Shown here: piece by piece, positions 1 through 6,023 of the stretch
How positions within the stretch are numbered: the first letter of the stretch is position 1
How the letters are laid out: each line of letters begins with the position of its first letter
Assembly: GCA_001828645.1 (NCBI GenBank)
Contig: MHZD01000037.1
Coordinates: 1 to 6,023, forward strand
Direction of reading: 5' to 3'
Source of the DNA: Planctomycetes bacterium RIFOXYC2_FULL_41_27
Lineage (GTDB): Bacteria > Planctomycetota > Brocadiia > Brocadiales > Brocadiaceae
Length of the DNA stretch: 6,023 nucleotides
Notes under the pieces: generated by a model
Seen by the model: only the letters and a program-made list of their open reading frames with translations
What the model was told of the DNA's origin: nothing
Database searches by the model: none
Made by a program: the position numbers and the translations under genes

Positions 1-1005
1 GAAGACGCACGGGAAATATTGCTTTCCTTTGCACAATACGTGAGCAAGGGAATGATACCCAACCGATTCCCCGATTATGGCGAAACGCCTGAATACAATA
101 CCGTTGATGCATCGCTGTGGTATATCCAGGCAGTGTACCAATATCTCCTCTTTGCAAAGGATTTGAACACTATCCGGAAAGATTTGTTCGGTGTGTTGAA
201 AGAGATTATTGAGCATTATCAAAAAGGAACAAGATACAATATCCATATGGATTCTGATGGGTTAATTTATGCTGGCGTTGCGGGCGTGCAATTGACGTGG
301 ATGGATGCGAAGGTGGGCGACTGGGTGGTAACGCCACGCATGGGAAAGGCTGTAGAAATTAATGCGTTATGGTATAATGCCTTAAAAATTATGGCATTTC
401 TCGCCCGTGAAATGGATTTAAATAATGAAAGCAAGGACTATAATAATTTAGCGCAAAAAGTAAGCAAATCATTTAATGAGGTCTTTTGGTTTGATGAAGG
501 GCAGTATCTCTATGACTACATTGATGGTGAAACGAGGAGTAAGGCCATTCGCCCAAATCAGGTGTTTGCCGTGAGTCTGCCGTATTCGATGCTGTCAAAA
601 AAGAGGCAGAGGAAGGTGGTTGAGATAGTAAAGGAACGCTTGTTGACGCCGTACGGTCTGAGAAGTCTTTCGCCAAAGGACAGAGATTATATTGGTCGAT
701 ATTGCGGGAATGTTTATGAAAGGGACAGGGCATATCATCAGGGCACGGTATGGGCATGGCTGATAGGCCCGTACATTTCGGCCTATGTAAAGGCTTACGC
801 GGGTAATAAGGATGCCCTGGAATATATCAAAGGACTTTTTGTGCCGTTTTATGAACACCTGTTTGATGCCGGATTGGGAACTGTATCTGAAATATTTGAT
901 GGCGACCCGCCCCATACGCCGCGCGGGTGCATCTCACAGGCTTGGAGCGTTGCAGAGATACTGCGGGTGTATTTTGAACATGTATATGGATTTGAAAATG
1001 ATTGA
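1..1005 (+). CDS. Glycogen debranching enzyme (amylo-alpha-1,6-glucosidase), C-terminal part; 5' end outside window
   Basis: The reading frame is open from base 1 to the TGA at 1003-1005, giving 334 residues with no start in view, so the gene begins upstream. An internal TTG at 19 is not a credible start because homology-like sequence already runs through it. The protein matches the C-terminal (alpha/alpha)6-barrel domain of amylo-alpha-1,6-glucosidases (GDE_C family), which hydrolyse alpha-1,6 branch stubs of glycogen in the cytoplasm. Visible family blocks are IPNRFPDYGETPEYNTVDAS (about 49-108), LTWMDAKVGDWVVTPRMGKA (292-351) followed by VEINALWYNAL, YHQGTVWAWLIGP (about 733-771), SEIFDGD (886-906) and GCISQAWSVAEILR (near 925-966). 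By family knowledge the Asp of TWMDA (304-306) and the Glu of SEIFDG (889-891) are likely the catalytic acid and base; this is inference. Bacterial members are usually about 650-700 aa, so roughly half is present. The C terminus looks intact. Confidence 0.93.
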   Translation, partial: EDAREILLSFAQYVSKGMIPNRFPDYGETPEYNTVDASLWYIQAVYQYLLFAKDLNTIRKDLFGVLKEIIEHYQKGTRYNIHMDSDGLIYAGVAGVQLTWMDAKVGDWVVTPRMGKAVEINALWYNALKIMAFLAREMDLNNESKDYNNLAQKVSKSFNEVFWFDEGQYLYDYIDGETRSKAIRPNQVFAVSLPYSMLSKKRQRKVVEIVKERLLTPYGLRSLSPKDRDYIGRYCGNVYERDRAYHQGTVWAWLIGPYISAYVKAYAGNKDALEYIKGLFVPFYEHLFDAGLGTVSEIFDGDPPHTPRGCISQAWSVAEILRVYFEHVYGFEND

Positions 1006-1030
1006 CAAGTTTCTATGAGAGAGGTAATGT
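1002..1030 (+). promoter_or_regulatory. Possible sigma70-type promoter for gnd
   Basis: A perfect TTGACA at 1002-1007 overlaps the stop codon of the debranching enzyme gene. Seventeen bases later, at 1025-1030, lies TAATGT, which keeps the first, second and last bases of the TATAAT consensus but misses the other three. Transcription would begin near 1037 and leave a leader of about 70 nt before gnd. The -35 box and spacing are good and the -10 box is weak, so this could be chance. If real, gnd and the genes after it can be expressed independently of the debranching enzyme gene. Confidence 0.35.
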
Positions 1031-1080
1031 TGGTCGAAGAGTCGTAGATGACACTGAGGTAAACACGCGTTGATCAATAA

Positions 1081-1104
1081 ATTCTTTCTGAAAGGAGAAA
1101 GAGT
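1081..1104 (+). promoter_or_regulatory. gnd ribosome binding site within a possible RNA hairpin
   Basis: The Shine-Dalgarno sequence AAAGGAG (1091-1097) sits 7 nt before the ATG at 1105 and fixes that start. Bases 1081-1089 (ATTCTTTCT) can pair with 1096-1104 (AGAAAGAGT) as eight Watson-Crick pairs and one G-U pair, with a six-base loop GAAAGG at 1090-1095. The stem ends directly against the start codon and covers the last two bases of the Shine-Dalgarno. The stem is AU-rich and probably weak, so whether it modulates translation is inference. Confidence 0.4.
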
Positions 1105-2088
1105 ATGCAATTGGGTATGATTGGTTTGGGAAGAATGGGAGCGAACATGGTGAGGCGCTTGATGCGAGGCGGACATCAGTGCGTTGTGTACACCAGGAAT
1201 CCCGACAATGTGAGGCTATTGGCCGGCGAGGGGGCTGTCGGAGCGACATCCCTGGATGACTTTGTTAACAAATTAAGCAAACCACGTGCGGCATGGGCCA
1301 TGGTCCCGGCGGGTGATCCGACCGAACAGACGGTATTGGCGTTGGCCGAACGCATGGAAACAGGCGATATCATCATTGATGGTGGCAACTCCTATTACAA
1401 AGACGGCGTGCGCCGTGCAAAAGTTTTGGAGGAAAAGGGTATTCACTATGTTGATGTGGGCACAAGCGGTGGTGTCTGGGGACTAGAGCGGGGCTATTGT
1501 CTCATGATTGGTGGAGAATCTGATGTCGTCAAGCATCTGACGCCTGTTTTCAAGACCCTTGCGCCAGGGCTTGGAGGAATATCGCGTACCACAGGACGTG
1601 AGAACACGGATTGCACCGCGGAATATGGTTATCTTCACTGCGGTCCAAATGGCGCCGGGCATTTCGTGAAGATGATCCACAATGGCATTGAATACGGCTT
1701 GATGCAGGCATATGCGGAGGGTTTCGATATTTTACGAAATGCCAACACCAACGATTTACCCGAAGACCATCGCTACGATTTCAAAGTTGCCGACATAGCT
1801 GAGGTTTGGCGTCGCGGGAGCGTTGTCGGATCGTGGATTCTCGATCTTACGGCAATGGCACTCTTTGAGAACCCAACCTTATCAAATTACTCCGGGTATG
1901 TGCAGGATTCCGGCGAAGGTCGCTGGACAATTATGGCGGCTATTGAAGAAGCAGTGCCGGTTGATGTACTCTCAGCGTCACTATTTTCGCGTTTCCGCTC
2001 ACGCCAGCGGAACACGTATGCTGAAAAGTTGTTATCGGCTATGCGACAAAAATTTGGTGGCCATACTGAACGGAAGCAGGAAGGGTAG
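1105..2088 (+). CDS. gnd: 6-phosphogluconate dehydrogenase (decarboxylating), short form
   Basis: A 327-aa cytoplasmic enzyme that oxidatively decarboxylates 6-phosphogluconate to ribulose 5-phosphate and CO2, reducing NAD(P)+; the last step of the oxidative pentose phosphate branch. The N-terminal Rossmann domain has GLGRMG at residues 7-12. [10 protein letters not shown] (91-100) and [19 protein letters not shown] (119-137) are substrate-domain signatures. [19 protein letters not shown] (180-198) carries the expected catalytic Lys189 and, seven residues on, Glu196, with His192 and Asn193 between. The C-terminal helical part has [14 protein letters not shown] and [13 protein letters not shown]. 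Classical Gnd is about 470 aa; the length here fits the shorter type (about 300-340 aa, as in Bacillus YqeC and Gluconobacter), so it is not truncated. The residues after the second strand, VVYTRNPDN (27-35), lack the acidic residue often seen in NAD-preferring short forms, so cofactor choice is open. The start is supported by a strong Shine-Dalgarno 7 nt upstream. A 99-bp gap precedes it, and zwf follows after a repeat-filled gap. Confidence 0.95.
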   Translation: MQLGMIGLGRMGANMVRRLMRGGHQCVVYTRNPDNVRLLAGEGAVGATSLDDFVNKLSKPRAAWAMVPAGDPTEQTVLALAERMETGDIIIDGGNSYYKDGVRRAKVLEEKGIHYVDVGTSGGVWGLERGYCLMIGGESDVVKHLTPVFKTLAPGLGGISRTTGRENTDCTAEYGYLHCGPNGAGHFVKMIHNGIEYGLMQAYAEGFDILRNANTNDLPEDHRYDFKVADIAEVWRRGSVVGSWILDLTAMALFENPTLSNYSGYVQDSGEGRWTIMAAIEEAVPVDVLSASLFSRFRSRQRNTYAEKLLSAMRQKFGGHTERKQEG

Positions 2089-2107
2089 TATTTGTTGTAA
2101 TAGTTCA

Positions 2108-2119
2108 CCGGAGGAAAAA
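2108..2119 (+). other. Orphan Shine-Dalgarno-like sequence downstream of gnd
   Basis: The sequence CCGGAGGAAAAA, just after the gnd stop, looks like a strong ribosome binding site, but no reading frame follows. The nearest candidate, TTG at 2123, reaches a stop after three codons, exactly where the repeat begins. It may be a remnant of an earlier gene start separated from its gene by the repeat, or simply a chance purine-rich run. Confidence 0.2.
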
Positions 2120-2124
2120 GATTT

Positions 2125-2150
2125 GACAAGATAACAGGATAGACATGATA
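2125..2150 (+). repeat. Degenerate copy of the CAGGAT repeat unit
   Basis: This stretch reads GACAAGATAACAGGAT followed by AGACATGATA. Allowing one single-base gap, it matches the reverse complement of the right hairpin arm at 2201-2228 at all but three or four positions, including the CATGATA tail, and also matches the left arm at 2168-2195 less closely. It lies 43 bp upstream of the left arm in the same orientation and appears to be a third, worn copy of the same element. Confidence 0.65.
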
Positions 2151-2167
2151 TAAATAAATTAATTTTT

Positions 2168-2228
2168 GACAGGATTAACAGGATAATCAGGATGAAAAAA
2201 TTATCATGTTAATCCTGTTCATCCTGTC
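2168..2228. repeat. Near-palindromic repeat forming a 28-bp imperfect hairpin
   Basis: The left arm 2168-2195 and the reverse complement of the right arm 2201-2228 agree at 23 of 28 positions, with only AAAAA (2196-2200) between them. One of the five differences allows a G-U pair in RNA. Both arms begin GACAGGAT and are made of 9-bp units: CAGGATTAA, CAGGATAAT, CAGGATGAA on the left, and CAGGATGAA, CAGGATTAA, CATGATAAT in the reverse complement of the right. It lies between gnd and zwf, 97 bp before the zwf start. It is AT-rich and has no T-run after the right arm, so it is not a typical intrinsic terminator. It looks like a dispersed intergenic element; I recall similar CAGGATTAA-type repeats from environmental bacterial genomes but cannot verify that here. 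Confidence 0.8.
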
Positions 2229-2325
2229 TATGGCAGCAGAACTATTACGTTCGGTTGTTATTATTCAGTGTGGCAAGGATGAGATTTCCAATTAATCAAG
2301 AGAAATCGTAGAGGAGGACATACGA

Positions 2326-3864
2326 ATGGACGGTGCTGGTGAAAAGCACAGAAACAGCGAACCATTGGGGCATGTCGGTGATCCCTGCATCATGGTAATA
2401 TTTGGAGCATCCGGTGACTTGACCAAACGCAAGCTCATCCCTGCGCTTTACAACCTGGCAAAAGAGCGCTTATTATCTAAGGCGTTTGCCGTTATTGGAT
2501 TTGGCCGCCGCGGAATGAGCCACGAGGAATTTCGCGATAAATGTAGTCAGGATATAAAAGAGTTTGCTACAGATTTGGTTGATCCAGACCTGTGGAAGTG
2601 GTTTATCCAACGGCTCTATTACGTATCCGGTGATGTGCAGGACCAAAACGCATACCAACGGCTTCAAAATCAGTTAGCAGAAGCAGACAAAAAATACGGC
2701 ACACAGGGGAACTATCTTTACTACCTTGCTACAGAACCTGATTTGTTTTCACAAATTATTCAGCAAATTGGTGCAGCAGGACTTTCACGTGAGGAAAATG
2801 GCCACTGGAGGCGGGTCATTATTGAGAAACCCTTCGGGCGTGATTTCGAATCCGCTCTTGCCCTTAACCATGAAATCAGGAAAGTATTGAGTGAGAGTCA
2901 GATTTATCGCATCGATCATTACCTTGGCAAGGAAACTGTGCAAAATATCATGATCTTTCGCTTTGCAAACGGTATCTTCGAACCCATCTGGAATCGACGA
3001 TACATCGATCATGTGCAAATAACGGTTGCTGAGGATATTGGCGTGGGGCAACGCGGTGGCTATTACGACAAAGCAGGGGCATTGCGGGACATGGTACCAA
3101 ACCATATTTTTCAGTTGGTTACTCTAACAGCAATGGAACCGCCGATTTCTTTTGATGCTGATGCTGTGCGGGATGAACAGGTCAAGATTTTGCGAGCAAT
3201 TCAAACCCTATCTCATGAAGAAGTTCTCAGGTCAACAGTGAGAGGGCAATATTGCGAAGGCGCTGCCGGTGATCAGCGAGTGCCTGCTTACCGGTCAGAA
3301 CCAAGCGTTCCTGCCGACTCTGATACAGAGACCTTTGTAGCGCTGAAGTTGTACATTGATAATTGGCGATGGGCGAATGTGCCATTTTACCTGAGGACGG
3401 GGAAACGGCTTCCCTGCCGCCTTACCGAGATTGCCATTCAATTCAAGAGCGCCCCTTTTGTCTTATTTCGGAAAACCTCTGTCGGACATCTGAAGCCGAA
3501 CCTATTAGTACTTCATATCCAGCCTGATGAGGGCATCTCGTTAAATTTCGGCGCCAAAATTCCCGGACCACTCGTACGACTGGGGACGGTTGATATGGAA
3601 TTTAAATATGAGGATTATTTTGGCAGTACTCCGAGTACAGGGCACGAGAGGTTACTATACGACTGTATGGTAGGAGACGCAACTCTATTTCAACGCGCTG
3701 ATATGGTTGAAACCAGTTGGAATGTAGTATCAACAATACAAGACGTGTGGCAAGCATTACCGTATAGAAAATTTCCTAACTACGAGGCAGGTACGTGGGG
3801 ACCGCAAGAAGCAGACGACTTGATGGTAAGGGATGGACGGGCGTGGAGAAGATGTAAACAGTAA
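2326..3864 (+). CDS. zwf: Glucose-6-phosphate 1-dehydrogenase
   Basis: A 512-aa cytoplasmic enzyme that oxidises glucose 6-phosphate to 6-phosphoglucono-1,5-lactone with NAD(P)+, the entry step of the oxidative pentose phosphate (and Entner-Doudoroff) routes. The nucleotide-binding motif is [11 protein letters not shown] at residues 27-37. EKPFGRD (167-173) supplies a conserved Lys168. The active-site signature RIDHYLGKE (195-203) is intact, with His198 and Lys202 binding substrate. The C-terminal substrate domain shows [20 protein letters not shown] (211-230), [15 protein letters not shown] (251-265), [16 protein letters not shown] (334-349) and [10 protein letters not shown] (354-363). Length is normal for the family (about 480-520 aa). 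The ATG is fixed by GAGGAGG at 2311-2317, 8 nt upstream; the first 20 or so residues are a non-conserved extension before the fold starts. No promoter could be identified with confidence in the 237-bp gap from gnd. The pgl start lies 13 bp past the stop codon. Confidence 0.97.
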   Translation: MDGAGEKHRNSEPLGHVGDPCIMVIFGASGDLTKRKLIPALYNLAKERLLSKAFAVIGFGRRGMSHEEFRDKCSQDIKEFATDLVDPDLWKWFIQRLYYVSGDVQDQNAYQRLQNQLAEADKKYGTQGNYLYYLATEPDLFSQIIQQIGAAGLSREENGHWRRVIIEKPFGRDFESALALNHEIRKVLSESQIYRIDHYLGKETVQNIMIFRFANGIFEPIWNRRYIDHVQITVAEDIGVGQRGGYYDKAGALRDMVPNHIFQLVTLTAMEPPISFDADAVRDEQVKILRAIQTLSHEEVLRSTVRGQYCEGAAGDQRVPAYRSEPSVPADSDTETFVALKLYIDNWRWANVPFYLRTGKRLPCRLTEIAIQFKSAPFVLFRKTSVGHLKPNLLVLHIQPDEGISLNFGAKIPGPLVRLGTVDMEFKYEDYFGSTPSTGHERLLYDCMVGDATLFQRADMVETSWNVVSTIQDVWQALPYRKFPNYEAGTWGPQEADDLMVRDGRAWRRCKQ

Positions 3865-3877
3865 ACACAGGTTCAGT

Positions 3878-4654
3878 ATGTCTGGAGAAAAAAAAGTTCT
3901 GGTCGTAGCAAATTATGATGAATTAAGTCGTGTGGCAGCGGAGAAATTCGTTTTTCATGCGAATACAATGGTGCAGAGAAAGGGATTCTTCACCGCAGCG
4001 CTGTCTGGCGGTTCTACACCGAATGGGCTTTATATGAGGCTGGCTAGCGATCCATACCGGGGGCAGGTGCCTTGGCAGAAAGTGCATTTGTTCTGGGGTG
4101 ATGAGCGTTGCGTTCCGCCGGATCACCCGGATAGCAATTACCATACGGCCTGCGAGTTACTTCTTAAAAAGGTAACGATTCCGGAAGAAAATATTCATCG
4201 AATTCATGCAGAGCAAGAGGATCGAAATCGTGCTGCTGCTGAATACGAACAAATGCTCAGAATATTTTTCCGGCTAGGTGCAGAAGGATACCCTTGTTTT
4301 GATTTGATATTACTGGGTATGGGAGAGGATGGACATACCGCATCGCTCTTTCCGGGTGCGTCTGTCCTTGAAGAGACCCGGCGTTTAGTTGTAGCCAGTT
4401 ATATAGAAAAACGTGGTGACTATCGGCTTACATTGACGGTTCCAGTGCTCAATCACGCTGCAAATGTTATATTTTTAATTTCAGGAGAGTCGAAGGCTAC
4501 TGTATTGAGAAAGGTGCTTGAGGGCAAACGCCATCCGCAGTGCTTGCCGTCGCAGCTCGTACAGCCTGCGAACGGGCGCCTTTTGTTCATTGTAGATAGC
4601 ATGGCCGCTCGTGAACTGAAATGCTATTCTAGGATAAAAATACAAACAAAGTAG
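3878..4654 (+). CDS. pgl: 6-phosphogluconolactonase
   Basis: A 258-aa cytoplasmic hydrolase of the DevB/SOL type that opens 6-phosphogluconolactone made by Zwf to 6-phosphogluconate, the substrate of Gnd. Family motifs are complete: LSGGSTPNGLY (42-52, sugar-phosphate binding), FWGDERCVPPDHPDSNY (72-88), GMGEDGHTASLFPG (147-160) containing the conserved DGH, and a C-terminal LPSQLVQPANGRLLFIVD (223-240). Length is typical (about 230-260 aa). The frame is open back to an ATG at 3833, which would overlap zwf by 32 bp, but the start at 3878 is preferred because conserved sequence (VLVVANYDELSRVAAEKF) begins just after it and the extra 15 residues look non-conserved. The Shine-Dalgarno before 3878 is weak (only CAGG near 3868-3871), so translation may be coupled to termination of zwf 13 bp upstream. 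The zwf-pgl pairing is a common bacterial operon and strongly supports the call. Confidence 0.95.
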   Translation: MSGEKKVLVVANYDELSRVAAEKFVFHANTMVQRKGFFTAALSGGSTPNGLYMRLASDPYRGQVPWQKVHLFWGDERCVPPDHPDSNYHTACELLLKKVTIPEENIHRIHAEQEDRNRAAAEYEQMLRIFFRLGAEGYPCFDLILLGMGEDGHTASLFPGASVLEETRRLVVASYIEKRGDYRLTLTVPVLNHAANVIFLISGESKATVLRKVLEGKRHPQCLPSQLVQPANGRLLFIVDSMAARELKCYSRIKIQTK

Positions 4655-4669
4655 TATTGGAGTTTAGCA

Positions 4670-6023
4670 ATGCAAAGTAAATATAAATATCTTATCGGTA
4701 ACGAATGGCGGGAAAGTAAGGATGCGCTGGAGGTAAGGAATCCATATGATAATGAGATTGTAAGCGCCACCTTTCTGGCAACGGAAAAGGATGTGAATGA
4801 TGCCATTCAAGCTGCTGTCCATGCCTTTGAAGAAACCAAAAAGCTGCCCGGTTTTAAAAGGGCTGAAATTCTGGGTAATATCAGGGATGGGATTCAGAAG
4901 AGGAGTGAGGCATTTGCCCGGACAATTGCACTGGAGGCAGGGAAACCCATTATTGATGCACGGGCTGAGGTTGAAAGGGCGATTGGGACGTTTCAGATAG
5001 CGGCAGAAGAATCCAAAAGGATGTTGGGAGAATATATTCCATTAGACATCTCGGAGCGGTCAAAGAATAGAACGGCGATTAATAAACGATTTCCTATCGG
5101 TCCGATATTAGGCATTTCACCCTTCAATTTTCCGTTGAATCTTGTAGTTCATAAGGTAGCCCCAGCAATAGCATCGGGAAATCCGATTATCATCAAGCCA
5201 GCCTCGAAGACTCCTTTAATTGCCCTGTTGCTTGGTGAAGTCATCTCCGAATCAGGATTGACAACCGGAGGGTTTAGTGTATTCCCCTGTGCGTCAAATC
5301 TGGCAGAGCAGATGGTTGCAGATGAGCGCATCAAGATGTTTACCTTTACCGGCAGTGCAGCGGTAGGATGGCGGCTCAAGCAAATCGCAGGTAAGAAAAG
5401 GGTAACCCTGGAATTGGGCGGAAATGCGGGTGCAATTATAGATAGTATTGACAATCTGGATTATGCCGTGAAACGATGCATCGCCAGTGCGTTTTCGTTT
5501 AGCGGGCAGGTATGTATCTCCCTCCAAAGACTGTTTGTCAATAAAAAGATATATGATGACTTTGTGCCAAAATTTCTGGATGAAGTAAAAACATTAAAAA
5601 TGGGTGATCCTCTCAGTGAAGAGACGAGGCTTGGGCCTATGATTGATGAACAGTCTGCCAAACGGATAGAATCGTGGGTTAATGAGGCAGTGAAGGAGGG
5701 TGCAGTCCTGGCATATGGGGGAGGACGCAAAGGTACGCTCTATGAACCGACAATACTTACGAAAACAACGCCACAGATGAAGGTCAATACAAACGAATTG
5801 TTTGCACCGGCAGTAACAGTTTCCAGACATGATACCTTCGAAGATGCTGTAAAGCGGATAAATGATTCTGCATATGGATTGCAGGCAAGCGTGTTTACCA
5901 ACAACATAAGGCATGTTTTTTATGCCTATGAGCATTTGGAGGTAGGGGGGGTGATTGTAAACGATGTGCCGTCATTCCGTGCGGATAATATGCCGTATGG
6001 TGGCGTCAAGGATTCGGGTATTG
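4670..6023 (+). CDS. NAD(P)-dependent aldehyde dehydrogenase, lactaldehyde dehydrogenase-like; 3' end outside window
   Basis: An open frame of 451 codons runs from ATG 4670 to the window edge without a stop; family members are about 470-490 aa, so only a short C-terminal tail is missing. It oxidises an aldehyde to a carboxylate (or acyl phosphate) in the cytoplasm. The catalytic set is complete: Asn153 in SPFNFPLN (oxyanion hole), Lys176 in IIIKPAS (cofactor), FTFTGSAAVG (224-233, Rossmann loop), Glu248 in LELGGN (general base), and the nucleophile Cys282 in FSGQVCISLQR (277-287, codon at 5513). NELFAP (375-380) matches the second cofactor-contact motif. The blocks NFPLNLVVHKVAPAIASGN and GQVCISLQR recall the lactaldehyde/phosphonoacetaldehyde/non-phosphorylating glyceraldehyde-3-phosphate dehydrogenase branch; the substrate cannot be told from this. 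The start is supported by TGGAG at 4658-4662, 7 nt upstream. It begins 15 bp after pgl, so it is probably co-transcribed with zwf and pgl. Confidence 0.93.
   Translation, partial: MQSKYKYLIGNEWRESKDALEVRNPYDNEIVSATFLATEKDVNDAIQAAVHAFEETKKLPGFKRAEILGNIRDGIQKRSEAFARTIALEAGKPIIDARAEVERAIGTFQIAAEESKRMLGEYIPLDISERSKNRTAINKRFPIGPILGISPFNFPLNLVVHKVAPAIASGNPIIIKPASKTPLIALLLGEVISESGLTTGGFSVFPCASNLAEQMVADERIKMFTFTGSAAVGWRLKQIAGKKRVTLELGGNAGAIIDSIDNLDYAVKRCIASAFSFSGQVCISLQRLFVNKKIYDDFVPKFLDEVKTLKMGDPLSEETRLGPMIDEQSAKRIESWVNEAVKEGAVLAYGGGRKGTLYEPTILTKTTPQMKVNTNELFAPAVTVSRHDTFEDAVKRINDSAYGLQASVFTNNIRHVFYAYEHLEVGGVIVNDVPSFRADNMPYGGVKDSGI

Noticed and set aside
595..915. 106-codon open frame on the minus strand
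   Set aside because: It lies wholly inside the debranching enzyme domain, has low-complexity, Cys/Arg-rich sequence and no family motif; it is a shadow of the coding strand.
1823..2134. 103-codon + strand frame overlapping the end of gnd, considered as a frameshifted continuation
   Set aside because: The gnd frame keeps its conserved C-terminal motifs to its own stop, so no frameshift is needed.
2123..2154. TTGACA at 2123-2128 with TATAAA at 2149-2154, resembling a promoter for zwf
   Set aside because: The spacer is 20 bp, too long for a sigma70 promoter, and both boxes fall within or beside the worn repeat copy. The similar TTGACA at 2166 has no -10 box at the right distance.
2125..2228. 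CRISPR array
   Set aside because: There are only two direct units plus one inverted, with no uniform spacers; the units are made of 9-bp tandem blocks.
2168..2235. Rho-independent terminator for gnd
   Set aside because: The stem is long, AT-rich and interrupted by mismatches, and no T-run follows the right arm.
2785..3105. 106-codon open frame on the minus strand within zwf
   Set aside because: It is opposite the zwf active-site region, has no recognisable motif and no ribosome binding site that stands out.
5594..5935. 113-codon open frame on the minus strand
   Set aside because: It is antisense to the conserved aldehyde dehydrogenase frame, and its composition (many Cys, Arg and His) is typical of a shadow frame.

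Overview
The window shows bacterial central carbon metabolism genes, all on the + strand: the 3' end of a glycogen-debranching enzyme gene, then gnd, zwf and pgl (a complete oxidative pentose phosphate branch), then the 5' part of an aldehyde dehydrogenase gene that runs off the right edge. Gene spacing is tight at the zwf-pgl-aldehyde dehydrogenase end (13 and 15 bp), which suggests one transcript there. The base composition is moderate and Shine-Dalgarno sequences precede most genes, so this is a bacterial chromosome. I see no transposase, phage, tRNA, rRNA or CRISPR array. The lineage cannot be fixed from the sequence. A Planctomycetota-like or other environmental Gram-negative bacterium is a guess only.

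Layout. 1-1005: C-terminal half of the debranching enzyme. 1006-1104: a 99-bp gap with a possible sigma70 promoter that starts at the stop codon, and a small hairpin that overlaps the gnd ribosome binding site. 1105-2088: gnd, the short (about 330 aa) type of 6-phosphogluconate dehydrogenase. 2089-2325: a 237-bp gap filled mostly by an AT-rich repeat, with one degenerate copy and one near-palindromic pair forming a 28-bp imperfect stem with an AAAAA loop; each arm is built from 9-bp CAGGAT-type units. 2326-3864: zwf. 3878-4654: pgl. 4670-6023: aldehyde dehydrogenase, partial.

How they fit together. Debranching releases glucose and frees chains for phosphorylase; glucose 6-phosphate is then oxidised by Zwf to 6-phosphogluconolactone, hydrolysed by Pgl, and decarboxylated by Gnd to ribulose 5-phosphate, giving reduced nicotinamide cofactor and pentose. 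The aldehyde dehydrogenase resembles the lactaldehyde dehydrogenase-like branch and its substrate is unknown; its place at the end of the operon is the least explained part of the gene set. I found no clearly novel multi-gene system. The best candidates for a second look are the repeat hairpin between gnd and zwf, the hairpin over the gnd ribosome binding site, and the operon-linked aldehyde dehydrogenase.
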